Below, one piece after another: positions 13,019 to 24,985 of a stretch of 64,000 nucleotides of DNA (positions within the stretch are counted from its first letter, which is position 1; each line of letters opens with the position of its first letter). Source of the DNA: Pachypanchax playfairii (Eukaryota; Chordata; Actinopteri; Cyprinodontiformes; Aplocheilidae); NCBI GenBank assembly GCA_006937955.1, contig SSNP01000038.1:3004420-3068419 (forward strand). The letters run 5' to 3'. The notes under the pieces are model-generated. The model saw nothing but the letters and a program-made list of their open reading frames with translations, was not told the DNA's origin and made no database searches. Both the position numbers and the translations under genes were made by a program.

Positions 13019-13660
13019 AACAGATCCTGTCCATGGTCACAAACAGGGATGGGGACAAGCACCAGACTTGAAAAGTTCAACCCACACTGAAAAAAAAGTT
13101 GATTAAGTACCAAGCATGTGCACAGCTCTTGTTTTGGTTGTACAGGGACCAGATAGCCTTTGGAAGTGGCCTTGGGACTCTGTACTCCTGCAGCACCCAC
13201 AAGAGAATGCCCCAGGTGTCCCTCGTCTTAAGCCCTCCACAAGTCCACATAACACATGTGGGATAATTGAGTAGATTAGAACATTCTAACTGGCTGTAGC
13301 CAAAATGAAAAAGCAACGAGAGACAAGTTTGGACATTTTTTCATACTGAATAATAAAACTTTTATTTTCTCGTCTGCATTTTCTACACCCATGCTGAGCA
13401 GTAACACATCTCCATTTCATGATTTTTTTTGAAGGCCGGTGCCTCCAAAAGTAACGGAAATATGATTTGGATAGATGAGGACATAGATAAAGACAGAGAC
13501 AGGTTTGGATATAGAGATGGAGTGAGGATGGAAAGCAATGTGAATGGAGAAATGGAAAGATGGGTAGAGAGATGGTAGCATGATAAGTTAGGGGGTGGAG
13601 GAATGAATGGCATCTATAAATAGTTGATTGAATGGATGCATCGCTGGTTACAGACTGAGT
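13019..13660. other. Stretch without recognised genes
   Basis: Unique sequence between the LINE relic and the (ATGG)n array. It contains short near-repeats of 'gatggata' as the array is approached. No gene or repeat family was identified. Confidence 0.4.
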
Positions 13661-13758
13661 GGATGGATGGATGGATGGATGGATGGATGGATGGATGGAT
13701 GGATGGATGGATGGATGGATGGATGGATGGATGGATGGATGGATGGATGGATGGATGG
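13661..13758. repeat. (ATGG)n microsatellite, about 24 units
   Basis: A near-perfect tetranucleotide array of about 98 bp. Arrays of this unit often form the 3' tails of fish LINEs, but no LINE body can be recognised immediately upstream. The minus-strand frame of alternating His-Pro-Ser-Ile across it is an artefact of the repeat. Confidence 0.96.
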
Positions 13759-14238
13759 GGGAGATGAAAAGCGTGGGCAGGGATATTAAAAGATAAATGA
13801 ATACAGAACAGCTATTTTGCTGCACTTCTCGATGTTCCTTCCCTTCCCCCAGCTCTCCCTCTCTTCTTTCAGTGTGTGTCTCACTCTGTCATTGTTTCTT
13901 CCTCTCTGTTATGGACTCTTTATCCTTCTCTTTCTCTCTCTCTCTCATATTCTGACCAGATGAGTAATAGCTCTCACTCTGTGGTTTGACTGATTAATGC
14001 ACTCAAAGAGCCCAGGGAGGTGGAGCACAACAAACAGATGGGGGAGGGAGAAAAAAAAGAGGAGAGGAAAGATTGAAGAGAGTCAGAAAATCAGAGTGTG
14101 TGCATGCTTGAATGTGTGTGTCAGTGAGGCAGAAATCCTAAAAAATGAGTTTGAATGCTAGTGCATCAAGTGGTTTGATTCTCAAATGGCATACCCTGCA
14201 TCTCATCAGTGGAAGTGTTCTCTCTTTTCCAGTTTAGA
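13759..14238. other. Low-complexity purine and pyrimidine stretch
   Basis: Contains a CT-rich run with (CT)n near 13930-13945 and an AG-rich run at 14035-14090. No gene was recognised. The sequence 'gactgattaatgcactcaaa' near 13990 has a homeodomain-like core. Confidence 0.4.
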
Positions 14239-14700
14239 ACAATCATCCACACTCATTTTCTATGACCAATCAGCACACAGCAGGATTCCTGGAAGGCAGC
14301 AGACTGTGAGATGTAAAGAAAAAAAAAACATTAAAAAAACTGACAAGCTGTATAGAAAAACCAAATGAGGAGGGTGTTCTCCCAGATCACAAAATCAAAT
14401 GGAAATAAATAACATTGAAAGGATTTCAAGCAGAAGCAGTGAATCTATTTGTGACACAGACTGAAAGTGTATGATGTGTGTGATGATTCTTCAACCAAGA
14501 CTAATGCTAAATCAATTTTCATTCTACTGTCATCAATAGGTCTGTTTGAGTAACATTAGTGTTGATTCAATATTTAAACAATGCTTTGTGTCACAATATG
14601 ACATCAATCTTCATTTAAAAGTGTCAAAATCTACATTATTTCTGGTTCAAAACTTTTATAGGTCATAAGAAATAATGGCAATAGTTTAAAAACATTTTAT
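14239..14700 (+). repeat. Segment duplicated across the assembly gap, copy A
   Basis: These 462 bp reappear at 14902-15363 at a constant offset of 663. The only difference I found is one base: C at 14340 against T at 15003, just after the A7 run. After 14700 the two copies diverge abruptly. The near-identity, the gap between the copies and the start of copy B exactly at the gap edge fit two haplotype contigs laid end to end rather than a true tandem duplication. Confidence 0.9.
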
Positions 14701-14850
14701 GTAAAATACAGAGATGTTATATTCATGGATAATTCTGTAAATGAAACATATTTTAATTTTGCAATGTTATGTTTTGGTTATTTATTTATTACTGTGTCTA
14801 TGAAGACAGAGGTCAAATTTCATGAAATAGGCTGAGCTACAGCTGAAAAA

Positions 14851-14901
14851 NNNNNNNNNNNNNNNNNNNNNNNNNNNNNNNNNNNNNNNNNNNNNNNNNN
14901 N
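14851..14901. other. Assembly gap, 51 N
   Basis: A run of undetermined bases between the two copies of the 462-bp segment. The 150 bp at 14701-14850 are present only on the copy A side. Confidence 0.99.
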
Positions 14902-15363
14902 ACAATCATCCACACTCATTTTCTATGACCAATCAGCACACAGCAGGATTCCTGGAAGGCAGCAGACTGTGAGATGTAAAGAAAAAAAAAACATTAAAAA
15001 AATTGACAAGCTGTATAGAAAAACCAAATGAGGAGGGTGTTCTCCCAGATCACAAAATCAAATGGAAATAAATAACATTGAAAGGATTTCAAGCAGAAGC
15101 AGTGAATCTATTTGTGACACAGACTGAAAGTGTATGATGTGTGTGATGATTCTTCAACCAAGACTAATGCTAAATCAATTTTCATTCTACTGTCATCAAT
15201 AGGTCTGTTTGAGTAACATTAGTGTTGATTCAATATTTAAACAATGCTTTGTGTCACAATATGACATCAATCTTCATTTAAAAGTGTCAAAATCTACATT
15301 ATTTCTGGTTCAAAACTTTTATAGGTCATAAGAAATAATGGCAATAGTTTAAAAACATTTTAT
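14902..15363 (+). repeat. Segment duplicated across the assembly gap, copy B
   Basis: Second copy of 14239-14700. It begins immediately after the N run and continues at 15364 into sequence unrelated to what follows copy A. The point of divergence after 'aacattttat' is the likely breakpoint of an insertion or deletion that distinguishes the two haplotypes. Confidence 0.9.
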
Positions 15364-16076
15364 ATTTATTATATTTTATTTTTAACTAAATTTATCTAGA
15401 AGCACTCTGAGAGCCAAGCTGCTCATTTCTTCATGTGAACTCATAATAAAAGCAAATTCTTCAAAAAACTCCTAAATCCAGACGTGACACTGATCACTTC
15501 CAAAATCTAATCATGTGGTCGTTATGCTTTTCAGAGTCAAAAATGAAAATCAGGTTAAAACATAACGTACTGCTGAAAGCATATTATTTCAAGTGACATG
15601 GTGCTCCAACTCATCTCTTTCTTCCAGTTAAATTTATACATACACATATTACGTATATACCACTCAACTAACTTAAAGGAACACTTTGAAAACACATCAG
15701 ATCTAAACTGGAAACAATGCTGGATATCCATACTTATCAGGAGTGAGTAATGTCTGGTTCCACATCATTTGATGAAATGAAAATCATCATCCTACGCAGG
15801 AATTCTTTTCAAAGACACAAAGAGATTTACACTGATGTGGCAGGCTAGTTCAATTTACTGAAATTTACTAACAGTCTCTCTAAAAGGCCCTCAGTAGTTT
15901 GAACTGCCCCAAGTGCGTCTATACTACCTGACAGATGGTGTCTTGGGGTTTCTCCTAGCAGATCCTGATCAGGGCACCACTGAGATCCCAGACATGATCT
16001 CCCTGAGATGTTCTACTGGATTTATATCAGGAATGTGGAGGAAATTCACTGGTATAGATTCCCTGATCCTCTAAGA

Positions 16077-16287
16077 CAGGGGTCTCAAACTCCAGGCCTC
16101 GAGGGCCACTATCGTGCATGTTTTAGATGTTTCCCTGCTTCAACACACCTGATTCAAATGAACAAGTTGTTAACAGGCTTCTGCAGGACTTGTTGAAATA
16201 CAGAGGATTTGAATCAGGTGTGTTGCAACAGGGAAACATCTAAAACATGCAGGATAGTGGCCCTCGAGGCCTGGAGTTTGAGACCTG
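16077..16287. mobile_element. Palindromic hAT-like non-autonomous element
   Basis: The element starts CAGGGGTCTC and ends GAGACCTG. Its two arms of about 80-85 bp are nearly perfect inverted complements (for example 'ccaggcctcgagggccacta' on the left and 'tagtggccctcgaggcctgg' on the right), separated by a short loop near 16165-16200. CAGGGG termini and this exact opening are familiar from abundant fish hAT-derived miniature elements. No clean 8-bp target duplication is visible ('ctctaaga' on the left, 'agacgtga' on the right), so the borders have decayed. It lies within the Tc1-like relic and therefore inserted after it. As DNA or RNA it could fold into one long hairpin. Confidence 0.8.
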
Positions 16288-16354
16288 AGACGTGAGGTTG
16301 GGTCATTGGCACCAGCAGGAACTCAGGACCAATTGCACCAACAAAGACAATAGA

Positions 16355-16690
16355 TCAAAGTTTGTGATCCCCATACCTAAAGGTAGTTAGGGGGACATTG
16401 TTCATTCTGTACAGCTCTCTCTGTCCCTCCATAGATATGCATCTCCAGACCAAAACTGACCCACTACCAACCAGATAATGTTGAATAATGTTGCAGGCTG
16501 TATAACATTCATGGCTTGTCCAGACCTTTTCAGGCCTGTCACATGAGCTCAGAGTGAACCTGCTTCCTTCTGTGAAAAGCACAGGACGTGAGCTGGACCT
16601 GCAAATTCTGATGTTCTTTATTAAACAATGTCGACCCAAAAAAATGCTTAAAAGCAGTAAAAAGATGAGGAAAAATGTCTGTAGCCTCAA
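16355..16690 (-). pseudogene. Transposase fragment of the Tc1-like relic
   Basis: A minus-strand frame of 111 codons. It contains RPVLFTEGSRFTLSSCDRPE, then a block with CNIIQHYLVGSGSVLVW followed by ISMEG, matching the first part of the DDE catalytic domain of IS630/Tc1 transposases. In this family the first block normally reads FTDESRF with the first catalytic Asp. Here Asp is replaced by Glu and the following Glu by Gly, so the active site is broken. The preceding N-terminal part is replaced by unrelated sequence from the internal deletion, and the third catalytic residue is absent. Confidence 0.7.
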
Positions 16691-16836
16691 CCTGCAAAAC
16701 CATTGAAGCCGTCTCCTTGTTGCCCCTTTTGTGCACCTGTTATTAAAGTCATTAACAACAAAAGATTAGCAACCCCCTCTGCTACCTAACTGATTTGAAC
16801 AAAAAGTGCTCCTTCAGTTTTTTTCATACTGTGTAT

Positions 16837-19139
16837 ATAAATGTGTTTATACTGTGAAAAGGTTAAGAAATAAAAGATAAAATATTTGCAAGTTTGTTTT
16901 ATTTTGCTACACTAAACTAAACTCAGTATTCAACAGCAAAGTTGGATGAGTCTTGATCGAGACATCAATTTGAAAGTATCTCCAGAACGTCACCCACACA
17001 AACTCTTTTACAAAAAGTACCCAAAACACAATTTTAAAGGCTTGTTATATGAGAAATAATTAAACATATAAAACTATTTATTCTCAGAGACAAGAAAACA
17101 TGAAGAGGTAAAGGAAAGGTGAATGTTGATTTTTTTTTCTAACTAGAAATTCCACACAGCAAATTTAAGATCATGTGAATGTTAAATAATATAGAGATCT
17201 ACCGTTGAAAGCATATATCAACATGTATCAATCATATAACAAGGTGCTCACCTTCTGCCCTCCATTATGGTTTCACCCATATTACAGCAAGAAAAACCGG
17301 TTTGAAATAACATTGATCGTGTGCTAATGACATCCCAGATGGTTTTCTATGATTTTTTGTGCTGTGTCATATCCTAATATTACAGCAATGGCACATCAGA
17401 GAGAGAATTAGACACCCCCTGCCATTTGTTGATTGTTTTTGCTTTCAGAGAACAGAAAGAAAAACCATTTCATGTTTTAACATTCAATTTTTGAATTAAC
17501 AAAATCAAGCTTTAAAGGTAAAACCAGACTCATTAAGTCATGAGCAAGCTCACTGTATTACCACTGGTTAGGTTGTTGGTCCAGAATAATCATAATAAAA
17601 AAACTTGTATTCAAAAATAAAAGCATTTGTCTTTTAATAACTTTATATAAGAACACCATTGTAAGTTGAGTTACTCGTGTTTGCACAATGTTTTATCTTT
17701 TATCAGAGTCGCTGGGATATTTTGTCAATTTGTTCATCATCATGTTCAGTTTTTGTTTATGGAAATAGTGTTTACCTATTTGCACTAATGTGATCTGCCA
17801 TTCAGTCATGAGGTAGCCTCTCCTTACATACCCAATCACTCAGTAAACAATTTATTCTCTCCTTCATCTTTGCATGTCTCATTAAAATCTTGTTTGTCCG
17901 TTGTAGAAGTTTATGTTCCCTCCAAACCAATCAGGTCCACAGCTTGTTGTTACATGTCTCACTGACTTTCAATGGACACAGTCAGCAAGGGAGACCATTT
18001 CCAGTCACATGTTGGGGCTCTGATACCTAAAATTGGGAGGTAATTAAAATGACTTCATAGCTCCAGTGAGGGATATACTGTAGATTAATTGTTGCGAATT
18101 ATCTCACACCTTCTCCAAAATGCAACAGTATGACTTGAAATGTTGTGCAATTAGACACTGTATGGATTGAGATAACATACAAGTTAGCCTATGTTTTGAT
18201 ATCAGGACAATTAATGGGTTTAATTGGACACATTATTTCATACACTTTTTTACAGCCATTTTTTTTGTTCCTGCTTTGTTCTGATTTGGATTGCTGAGGC
18301 TGCTGCTGAGGGAAGAACCCATCCCAACAGTCAATGGGAGAAAAACAGAACACACCATCGACAGGCTGCTTGTCCGTCATGGAACTCATCACACATGATG
18401 CAGTAAACCACACAACCTCACAAACACTGTCAGGAACATTTTTAAAAAGCATCAATGACTCGAGCTTGTTTTTGTAGTTTGAAAGGAGGTCAGTTTCCTG
18501 TAAAAGGTTACTCACGCATGATAAAATGAATGTGTAACATGCAGCATTCAGACAGAAAAGCTGCTTCCAAAATTCATCTTGCAGACAGTGTTAACAAACA
18601 AGTGGTCAGTTTGTAATGTGCACCACTTGGTTTTTAATTTTAAAACCTTTGTGTGTTTGTTTAAGAACATTTTGTACTTCAGCTGTTCTGCGCGCATGAA
18701 TACCTGCTTTAACCTACTGAAACAATCAATATAACCAAATTCAATCTTCCTTCTGACATTCATGATAAAACGGATCTTTTTGGACACCTTGCACTTGTCA
18801 GGTAAGGTGTTGTGGAGTCAGGTAAATTTTCACACGTGGTATAAATTCATGGACACAACATACACTCATCATGGCTGACATCTCTCTCAAAAAGGTGAGA
18901 AATTAAAAACTTTCTGTCATTGCATAACCTCAGGTGCCCGGAAGAGCTCTTTGATTTGTGTCTCCTTCAAAAATTTCACATTTCTTAAAAAGTAAAAAGA
19001 ATCACAGCTGTGAATTTGTTAAGAATTTCAAAGAAGAATTTCAATTCCAATCTAGAATAAAGTGTTTAAACTGCAGGTCACATAGTAGGCTATTATGTGA
19101 AAATGAAGCTCTTTTTATTCTTGCCAACTTGTTGCCAGA
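16837..19139. other. Stretch without recognised genes
   Basis: Unique A+T-rich sequence. A TATA-like 'gtataaat' at about 18839 precedes a short ATG frame of eight codons ending in a GTGAGA donor-like site at 18895. The spacing from TATA to ATG is too short for a normal promoter and no second exon was found, so it is not called a gene. Confidence 0.4.
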
Positions 19140-19545
19140 TTTTTTAATGTCTTAACTTTCAGTTTTTTTCTTTTATTATGTTCAGTCTTCTGTTTTTATC
19201 TTGTTTCTCTGTTGAACTCAGGGTTAGTTTGCCTCATGTTTCCAACTTTATTATTTTTAAATATTGTTTGAAACAACTTTTTTCTGTTTTTTTTCATTAG
19301 TCCTTGGTTTCTATGATTTGTCCTGCCACACCCACACTCACCTGCTTAACATTTGCAATCACTCAGCTGCAGCGTTTCAGTAATCACAGCCTTCCAGATT
19401 CTGTGTTCAGGTGTCAGATGCTTTTTCTCTGCCATTGTTCCAGTGTTCTTTTTGTTTCTAGTTCTGCTCATGTTTGTTTTTTTTCCAATAAATCATTGGA
19501 TTTTACTCACCTGTAAGTTTGTGAGTCTTTTTTCGCAGAGATTTA
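19140..19545. repeat. Possible dispersed fish repeat, T-rich
   Basis: The T-rich text with 'ccattgttccagtgttc', 'agttctgctcatgtttg' and a terminal 'ccaataaatcattgg' resembles the 3' part of a dispersed repeat common in teleosts, with AATAAA at about 19488. No second copy or terminal structure was seen here, so the call is weak. Confidence 0.25.
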
Positions 19546-22500
19546 AACTGCATCTCTGCTGAATAATCCCAAAAACTAAACAAACACAAAACAAACAAAC
19601 AAAAAAGTGCAGAGCAAAGGTTGCTTTTTGGTACAGTTTGGTCTGTTTGATACAACTACAGGTTCCATTGTAACAGTTGTTTTTCTGTGTTGTTGTCTTC
19701 ACAGAGAATGTGACTAGCTGTAAACAACAAAAGAAATGTTGAAAGAGTTTGCAAGAGGGAAAACAAAGAAAAGTGCAGGAGGTTGAAAGTGTATACTTTA
19801 AAGCAACAAATATCAACAGTAAACCTGAAATCTGGTGATACTGGAAGATGTTTTAGTCCTTCTGTGGTTTTTAACTAATTAGTTTCTTATATAAATTAAG
19901 TTTTTTTTAATAAAGTGGTTGAACTGATGGCAATACAAACAGAACATCCTGGAGGATGTTGCAGGTTTGACATCTGGCAAAAGTTGGTCTCTCTTCAGAT
20001 ACTCTGGTTTTATCAACACAGACAATTAACAGATAATGTGGGTTACTGGTGATTATAAATTGGACATTTGAAAGATGGAAAGAGCAAAAAAATAATGTTT
20101 TGGGATAAAACCATTCATTTCAATAAACTTCTAACATGCTAATGTTTTTGCTCTTTTTAAACCAGAACATATTTATTTCTCACATTATAAAATACAATAC
20201 AATAAAAATCTGTTGTTCCTTTTTTTAAATTACCTTTTAAATTAAATCTAATTATAAACTTTGGTTTTTAAAACAATAAAAGGATAAAAAGATGACAGGT
20301 TTAGAAATAAAGGACAGAGCTGAGATCAGAGGAGCCTCTCATTTTCTGATTTTTAACCAAAATAGAAAACTTGTGTGGAGGGAAGAAATCTGGAAGTTAC
20401 TGGTGCTTTTATCTCTTTGAAGTGGCAACTGATGGACTGTGATTAAAAAAAGTGAAAGAAACTATTAAAAAAGCCACATGACAAGAAAAAAAAAAGAAAA
20501 TTACAGTAGCTGATAAAATTATTTAAACACACACCTGTGTGCATGTGTGTGCACGTGCTTCAGCTTGGCCCCAGGGCAGCTCGTTAGTCTAAGGGCAGCG
20601 ATTTTTTGGTCATTCTTTTTCAGTTTTTTTTTTTTTTTTGCCAGGGTTTTGTAACCTTCAGCTGATTGTCCATTTTCCTGCTTTGTCAAGATGCTTCTTG
20701 AGCTTTAAAGTTTTCTGTTCTAATAATAACTGACCCAAACCTGTCAGTGCAGCATTACATGAAGACACAGAGGACAGAATTTTACTGTTCTGATATGTAT
20801 ATGTGAAGAACAGAAGCAACCTCTTCTTTTCTGAATCACCTTTTCACCCATCCAGCGCTGCCCTACATCTCTTGTCTTTCACCCTCTTTCATCAGACCTG
20901 TTTGCTTCACATGCACCAGTTTTACTCGTGGCACCTGTTAACTGTTAACCTTCATTCTTTGACTCCACAGATCCATCATCACCCCATGTGAGCACACACT
21001 GTAAGACCGCTGTACATTAGAGACCAAATGCTGCCAGGTTGTTTTGGACCACTTGGTGGCACTATGGCACCAGTCTCTGATAAAGTGTTTTTCTCTGAAT
21101 TTTTTTTCACTGTTTTGTAGTTTAATGAAGGTGCCCAAAATTAGAAAGAGGTGTGAGAGGAACAAGGAAAAACGAAGGGGTGAAAACAACAGGAAATTTG
21201 AGGTGAAGATGAAGGATGGAGGAAAAAAATAAAAAAAAACTTTAGGATGGTATAAGGGACTTTAGCATATCCAGAGAAACACAAAAGGAACAAGAATGAG
21301 AAGGCAGGAGATATTTTGTTGTAAAGTCTAAACCTCATTTCCATGCCTCAGCCCTGCTTCCTTTTTTAGAGTACAAGAGCTGCTGAAACCTGGGGTGATA
21401 TAGCATAACAGCAGCACATAACCATGACTACCCACTTTCAAAATGCCACATTTCTAATAAGAGCTTGTACTAAAGCTCCCTTTTATGGCAGATATTCAGA
21501 TGCAGTAACCAGCAATTAACTGTCATTCCCTCTGTGTCTCAATTCCAAAGAGATAAAAATGGTGATAATAATCCACCATTAATACTTATCACATCTGTGA
21601 TCGGTGAGGAAGATTCATGAGAAAGTGAGTTCAAATTAAAGTTTTGCCTCTTTAAAGTTTATTTATCCTTGAATGGTGAATGTATACAGCTTAAATTTAC
21701 AAATGAGTGTAAAGCTCAAAGAATATCCATCACTGAATTCAGTCTCCTTAAAGTGACAGAGAAAACTTCCCTTTAAGAGGAAAACAGTTCCCATTCCTGA
21801 AAGAAGAACGGTTATTTAAATCTACATATTTTCAATTCCTTAAAGATTTGGAGTTTTTAAAGCTGTGCTGACCCTACAACGTCAAAATCTCTGTAGACAA
21901 GTGGTGAACATGTCCAGCAAGCATCAAGATATATTTGTGTTAATTTAAAGTTTTGTTTCTAAACTCACAATGAGTTCTTCTTTTTCTTAAACTTACTGTT
22001 GTGGCAAGAAGAAAATTCGGATGGCTAACAGAAGGAAGTTACATCTCATATCAAAGTTTGGATCTGGGAAACCGAACAAACCCCGGAGAAGCAACACCTC
22101 TCAGGTTGGTTCCAACAGATGTTAACAAAAACATTTTAACAATGTTTGAAAATCTATTCTCATCACTAACAATTTTATTGAACCATATGTATATAATGGC
22201 AAAGTTTTCTGTGTGAAAAGCTATTTATTGTGATAATGATGGCAAAACTGCAGAATTTTTCCCAGTAATAAACAAGGTTAAATGAGTTTGATGTTAAAAG
22301 ATTCAACATGTTTAAGCGTGAGAACCAGCTTTATGAGAACCAGCTATTTCTATGTACTTAAAAAAGATATGAAGTTTACAATATTTAATACATTTACTTT
22401 AATAATTCCAAAAAAAAAGAATCCAAAATGGTAAACTTGGTGCTTTGTCCACATGCAGTGTTTTTAGGTGGCGGACAGGTTTTTACATTCAGACTTCGGA

Positions 22501-24579
22501 CTGAGAACAAAATTAATGCTAAACCGCTTGCATTTAATGTAACACTCATTGGAAAGTAACATCGTTTGCATCTGTGACCAGATTAAATGTAACTTTGTGG
22601 ACAACATATTGGTTTTACCATATAAAGATACACTGATGCAGAAATAATCTTTATTTCTCAGGTTGGTACTTAAAAACTGTTTAAGTCTGATTAAACACAA
22701 CGTATAATGACTCCCTGCTCTCGAAACACAACCACTGAAAGGAATGATGCAAAGCTGGAAATGTAATAGAATTTTTCTGTTCAGAAGGGGAATGTGAATT
22801 TGATGATGATAACAATTTATTTGAGCTGAGTCTACAGAAGAAGAGCTCTTGGAAATTATAGAGGATGAGGGGAGAAAATAGCAACAGCCGGAACAGAGTG
22901 AACTTCAGGTGACAAAATGACATCCGTAAAGTGCACAGCAGGTCTCTGAGCTCTGGCAGCAGTGTTTTTTCCTCAGGAAAAGGTGCTTTGATGTTGGATT
23001 TCTTCTCCATTTTGATTGCCAGTAGTCATCCTGATCAAATTGTTCACTCCAAACATGGACGTCCATGGGCCACATTGTAACAGAAACAGACTGATGTTAC
23101 CTCGGCCAAACTCGCCTGTCAACATCTGTGTGAACTTCAAGTGTTGCTCAACATTTTGTTGATGCAATTTGGAAAATCAGAAGCAGAAAAAAAATCAACT
23201 AATAATTCTGTAATAAACTTTTGATGTTACTCAGTTTCACTCAAAGCAACAGTCTCAACAAGATTTTACTCCTATAAACCAAAGATATTATTTACATATA
23301 CAAACAATTTCATTTTGTGAACTGATGTTTCCTCATTGTAAATTCTTTAACTTATCGCTGGTCATGGTATTTTCAAGATTCTGTTGCAGAAAAAAAAAAG
23401 GATGCCTTAAAAATGACCTTTAATATGCAGTTATAAGGTTATTAATTTAAAATCTTTTTTTTATTTTGTTTCTTAAACTTACACACGTTTTATTTAGCTC
23501 AAAAATCACAATAATCAGAATTTAATCAGTAGTTAAATGAGTAGAGCAAAACAAAAGCAAGTCTTATGTGGACTGAAAGAAAATAGGAAAAATTACAGAA
23601 AAAACTCTGTAATCGTTAATAATTTTGCAATCTACATGCAACCCAGGACGAGTACCTGAGACTATCCAGCAATCGGTCGACTCAGCAGATGTATAAAAGT
23701 TCTTATTTCTTCTTAAAACAGACTCTGGAGCCACAGAGTAGTTATCACAACACTACTCATTTAGATTCAGGCTAAACACAGTGTCAAGACAGAGACCACA
23801 TGATGATAAGAAAACGAGTGTTGAGCCATGAACCGGACTAGCTCACAGAGACGAGGGCAGTACAAGGACTTCGCTGACGCATCACAAAAAGTTAAGTACT
23901 GTAGCTTGTAGATTAATGATTGAAAAGCCACAGAGGCAATAACTCTGTAGCTGCAGCGAACAGCTTGAGCTTTATTGTGCTCTTTAAAATAATACCTTCT
24001 ATTGCCAGATAATAGATAAAACTGCCTTGGCTGTAAAGAACCTTTTTGGTATTTCGCAGAAATGGTGCATGTCATCACAAAGGCTTCAATGTGACAAAAC
24101 GAGAACAGATGACTTGTTTTTAATTTCCAAAGCTCACATTTCTAATCAAGCTGAAACAAATAAACGTGTCACTATTAGAGACTTAAGGTATAATAATTGA
24201 CTCAAGCATCATATCAGTCTGTTGCAGTAGTTTGTGTTTGACTTTACAACTAATGTTTTGTTGAGTCTTTCTTCTGTTAGCACCATTTTTTGGGAAACTT
24301 CTCCCCAACCGGCGTGCTGCTTAAATGATTCTACTGATGCTTTAAAAAAAATTTTATATTATGAAAAATGTTCTTAATTTTTTAAGATATGTTGCTGCAA
24401 ATTTTTGTTTATTTTTACATGGTGACTCAACTTTTTGGGATCTGATTGTAAAATATGAATTTAGAAAAAGGCTTTAGATCTCAGGCATCCTCCTCAGTTT
24501 AAGGCTACAACTGTATATGCGGTGCAGTCCAAGTTTCGAGCTGCTTTCATCTAATTTATCCCTCTTGATATACACCAAT
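19546..24579. other. Long stretch without recognised genes
   Basis: A+T-rich unique sequence. The 21400-21640 part is a high-complexity block with homeodomain-like motifs ('agcaattaactgtcattcc', 'ccaccattaatacttatc') and may be a conserved noncoding element. Overlapping minus-strand frames at 22681-23167 show no recognised domain. Confidence 0.4.
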
Positions 24580-24985
24580 TACATATAAAACACTGTTGAA
24601 TCACATTAGGGCAATGTACACTGGAACATTAATCATGTGTTAGGCAATCAGAGATAATTTATGGCTTCTCCTGTGTTTCTAAATGATCTCTCTCCTGTCC
24701 CTGATTGATCCATTATTTGGTCGTAAGCAGAAACATGTTTGCTTCATCAATCAAATGATTAATCACAAATAATCACGGTGACAGCTAAACATAAAATGCT
24801 GCGTGCATGGTGGGATGGAATTTGGGCTCCAATTAAAAGAGGAAGGTGACTAGTAGTTCTTTAGGTAGGTCCTGTCTCACACACATTGTCCCGCTGCCTG
24901 AAGTTGAATTAAAGTACCTCATCAGAGGCCTGCATAGAGCTCCCAAATCAGCCACAACATTTTAGGGTTATTTATTATTTTAGAT
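24580..24985. other. Candidate conserved noncoding element
   Basis: About 400 bp of balanced, repeat-free sequence in A+T-rich surroundings, with paired homeodomain/Pbx-like cores such as 'caatcaaatgattaatcac', 'cattaatcatgtgttagg' and 'ctgattgatccattatttgg', followed by 'cggtgacagctaaac'. This grammar is typical of vertebrate developmental enhancers. Conservation cannot be measured from one genome, so this is inference. Confidence 0.3.

Larger units (their letters stand above)
15656..16836 (-). mobile_element. Dead Tc1/mariner-like element with internal deletion
   Basis: The ends form an inverted pair: 'ccactcaactaacttaaagg' followed by 'aacacttt' on the left, and 'aaaaagtgctccttcag' with 'catactgtgta' on the right, each beside TA. 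I recall this as a very common fish Tc1-type family whose ends read TACACTGCTCAAAAAAA. The transposase lies on the minus strand. Several family blocks are present in order, including 'tcagagtgaacctgct' and 'cagaccttttcaggcctgtc'. About 0.5 kb encoding the N-terminal DNA-binding half is missing near 16600-16640. A palindromic element is inserted at 16077-16287. It cannot move on its own. Confidence 0.75.

Noticed and set aside
13286..13825. A 179-codon minus-strand frame rich in Ile-His-Pro-Ser
   Set aside because: Its core is the (ATGG)n array read in reverse; the rest has no domain.
14239..15363. A genuine tandem duplication
   Set aside because: Near-identity, gap between the copies and abrupt divergence at one end are better explained by two haplotype contigs.
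18839..18900. TATA-like box followed by an ATG frame MADISLKK and a GTGAGA donor-like site, suggesting a first exon
   Set aside because: The TATA is only about 30 bp from the ATG, leaving almost no leader, and no second exon in phase could be found downstream.
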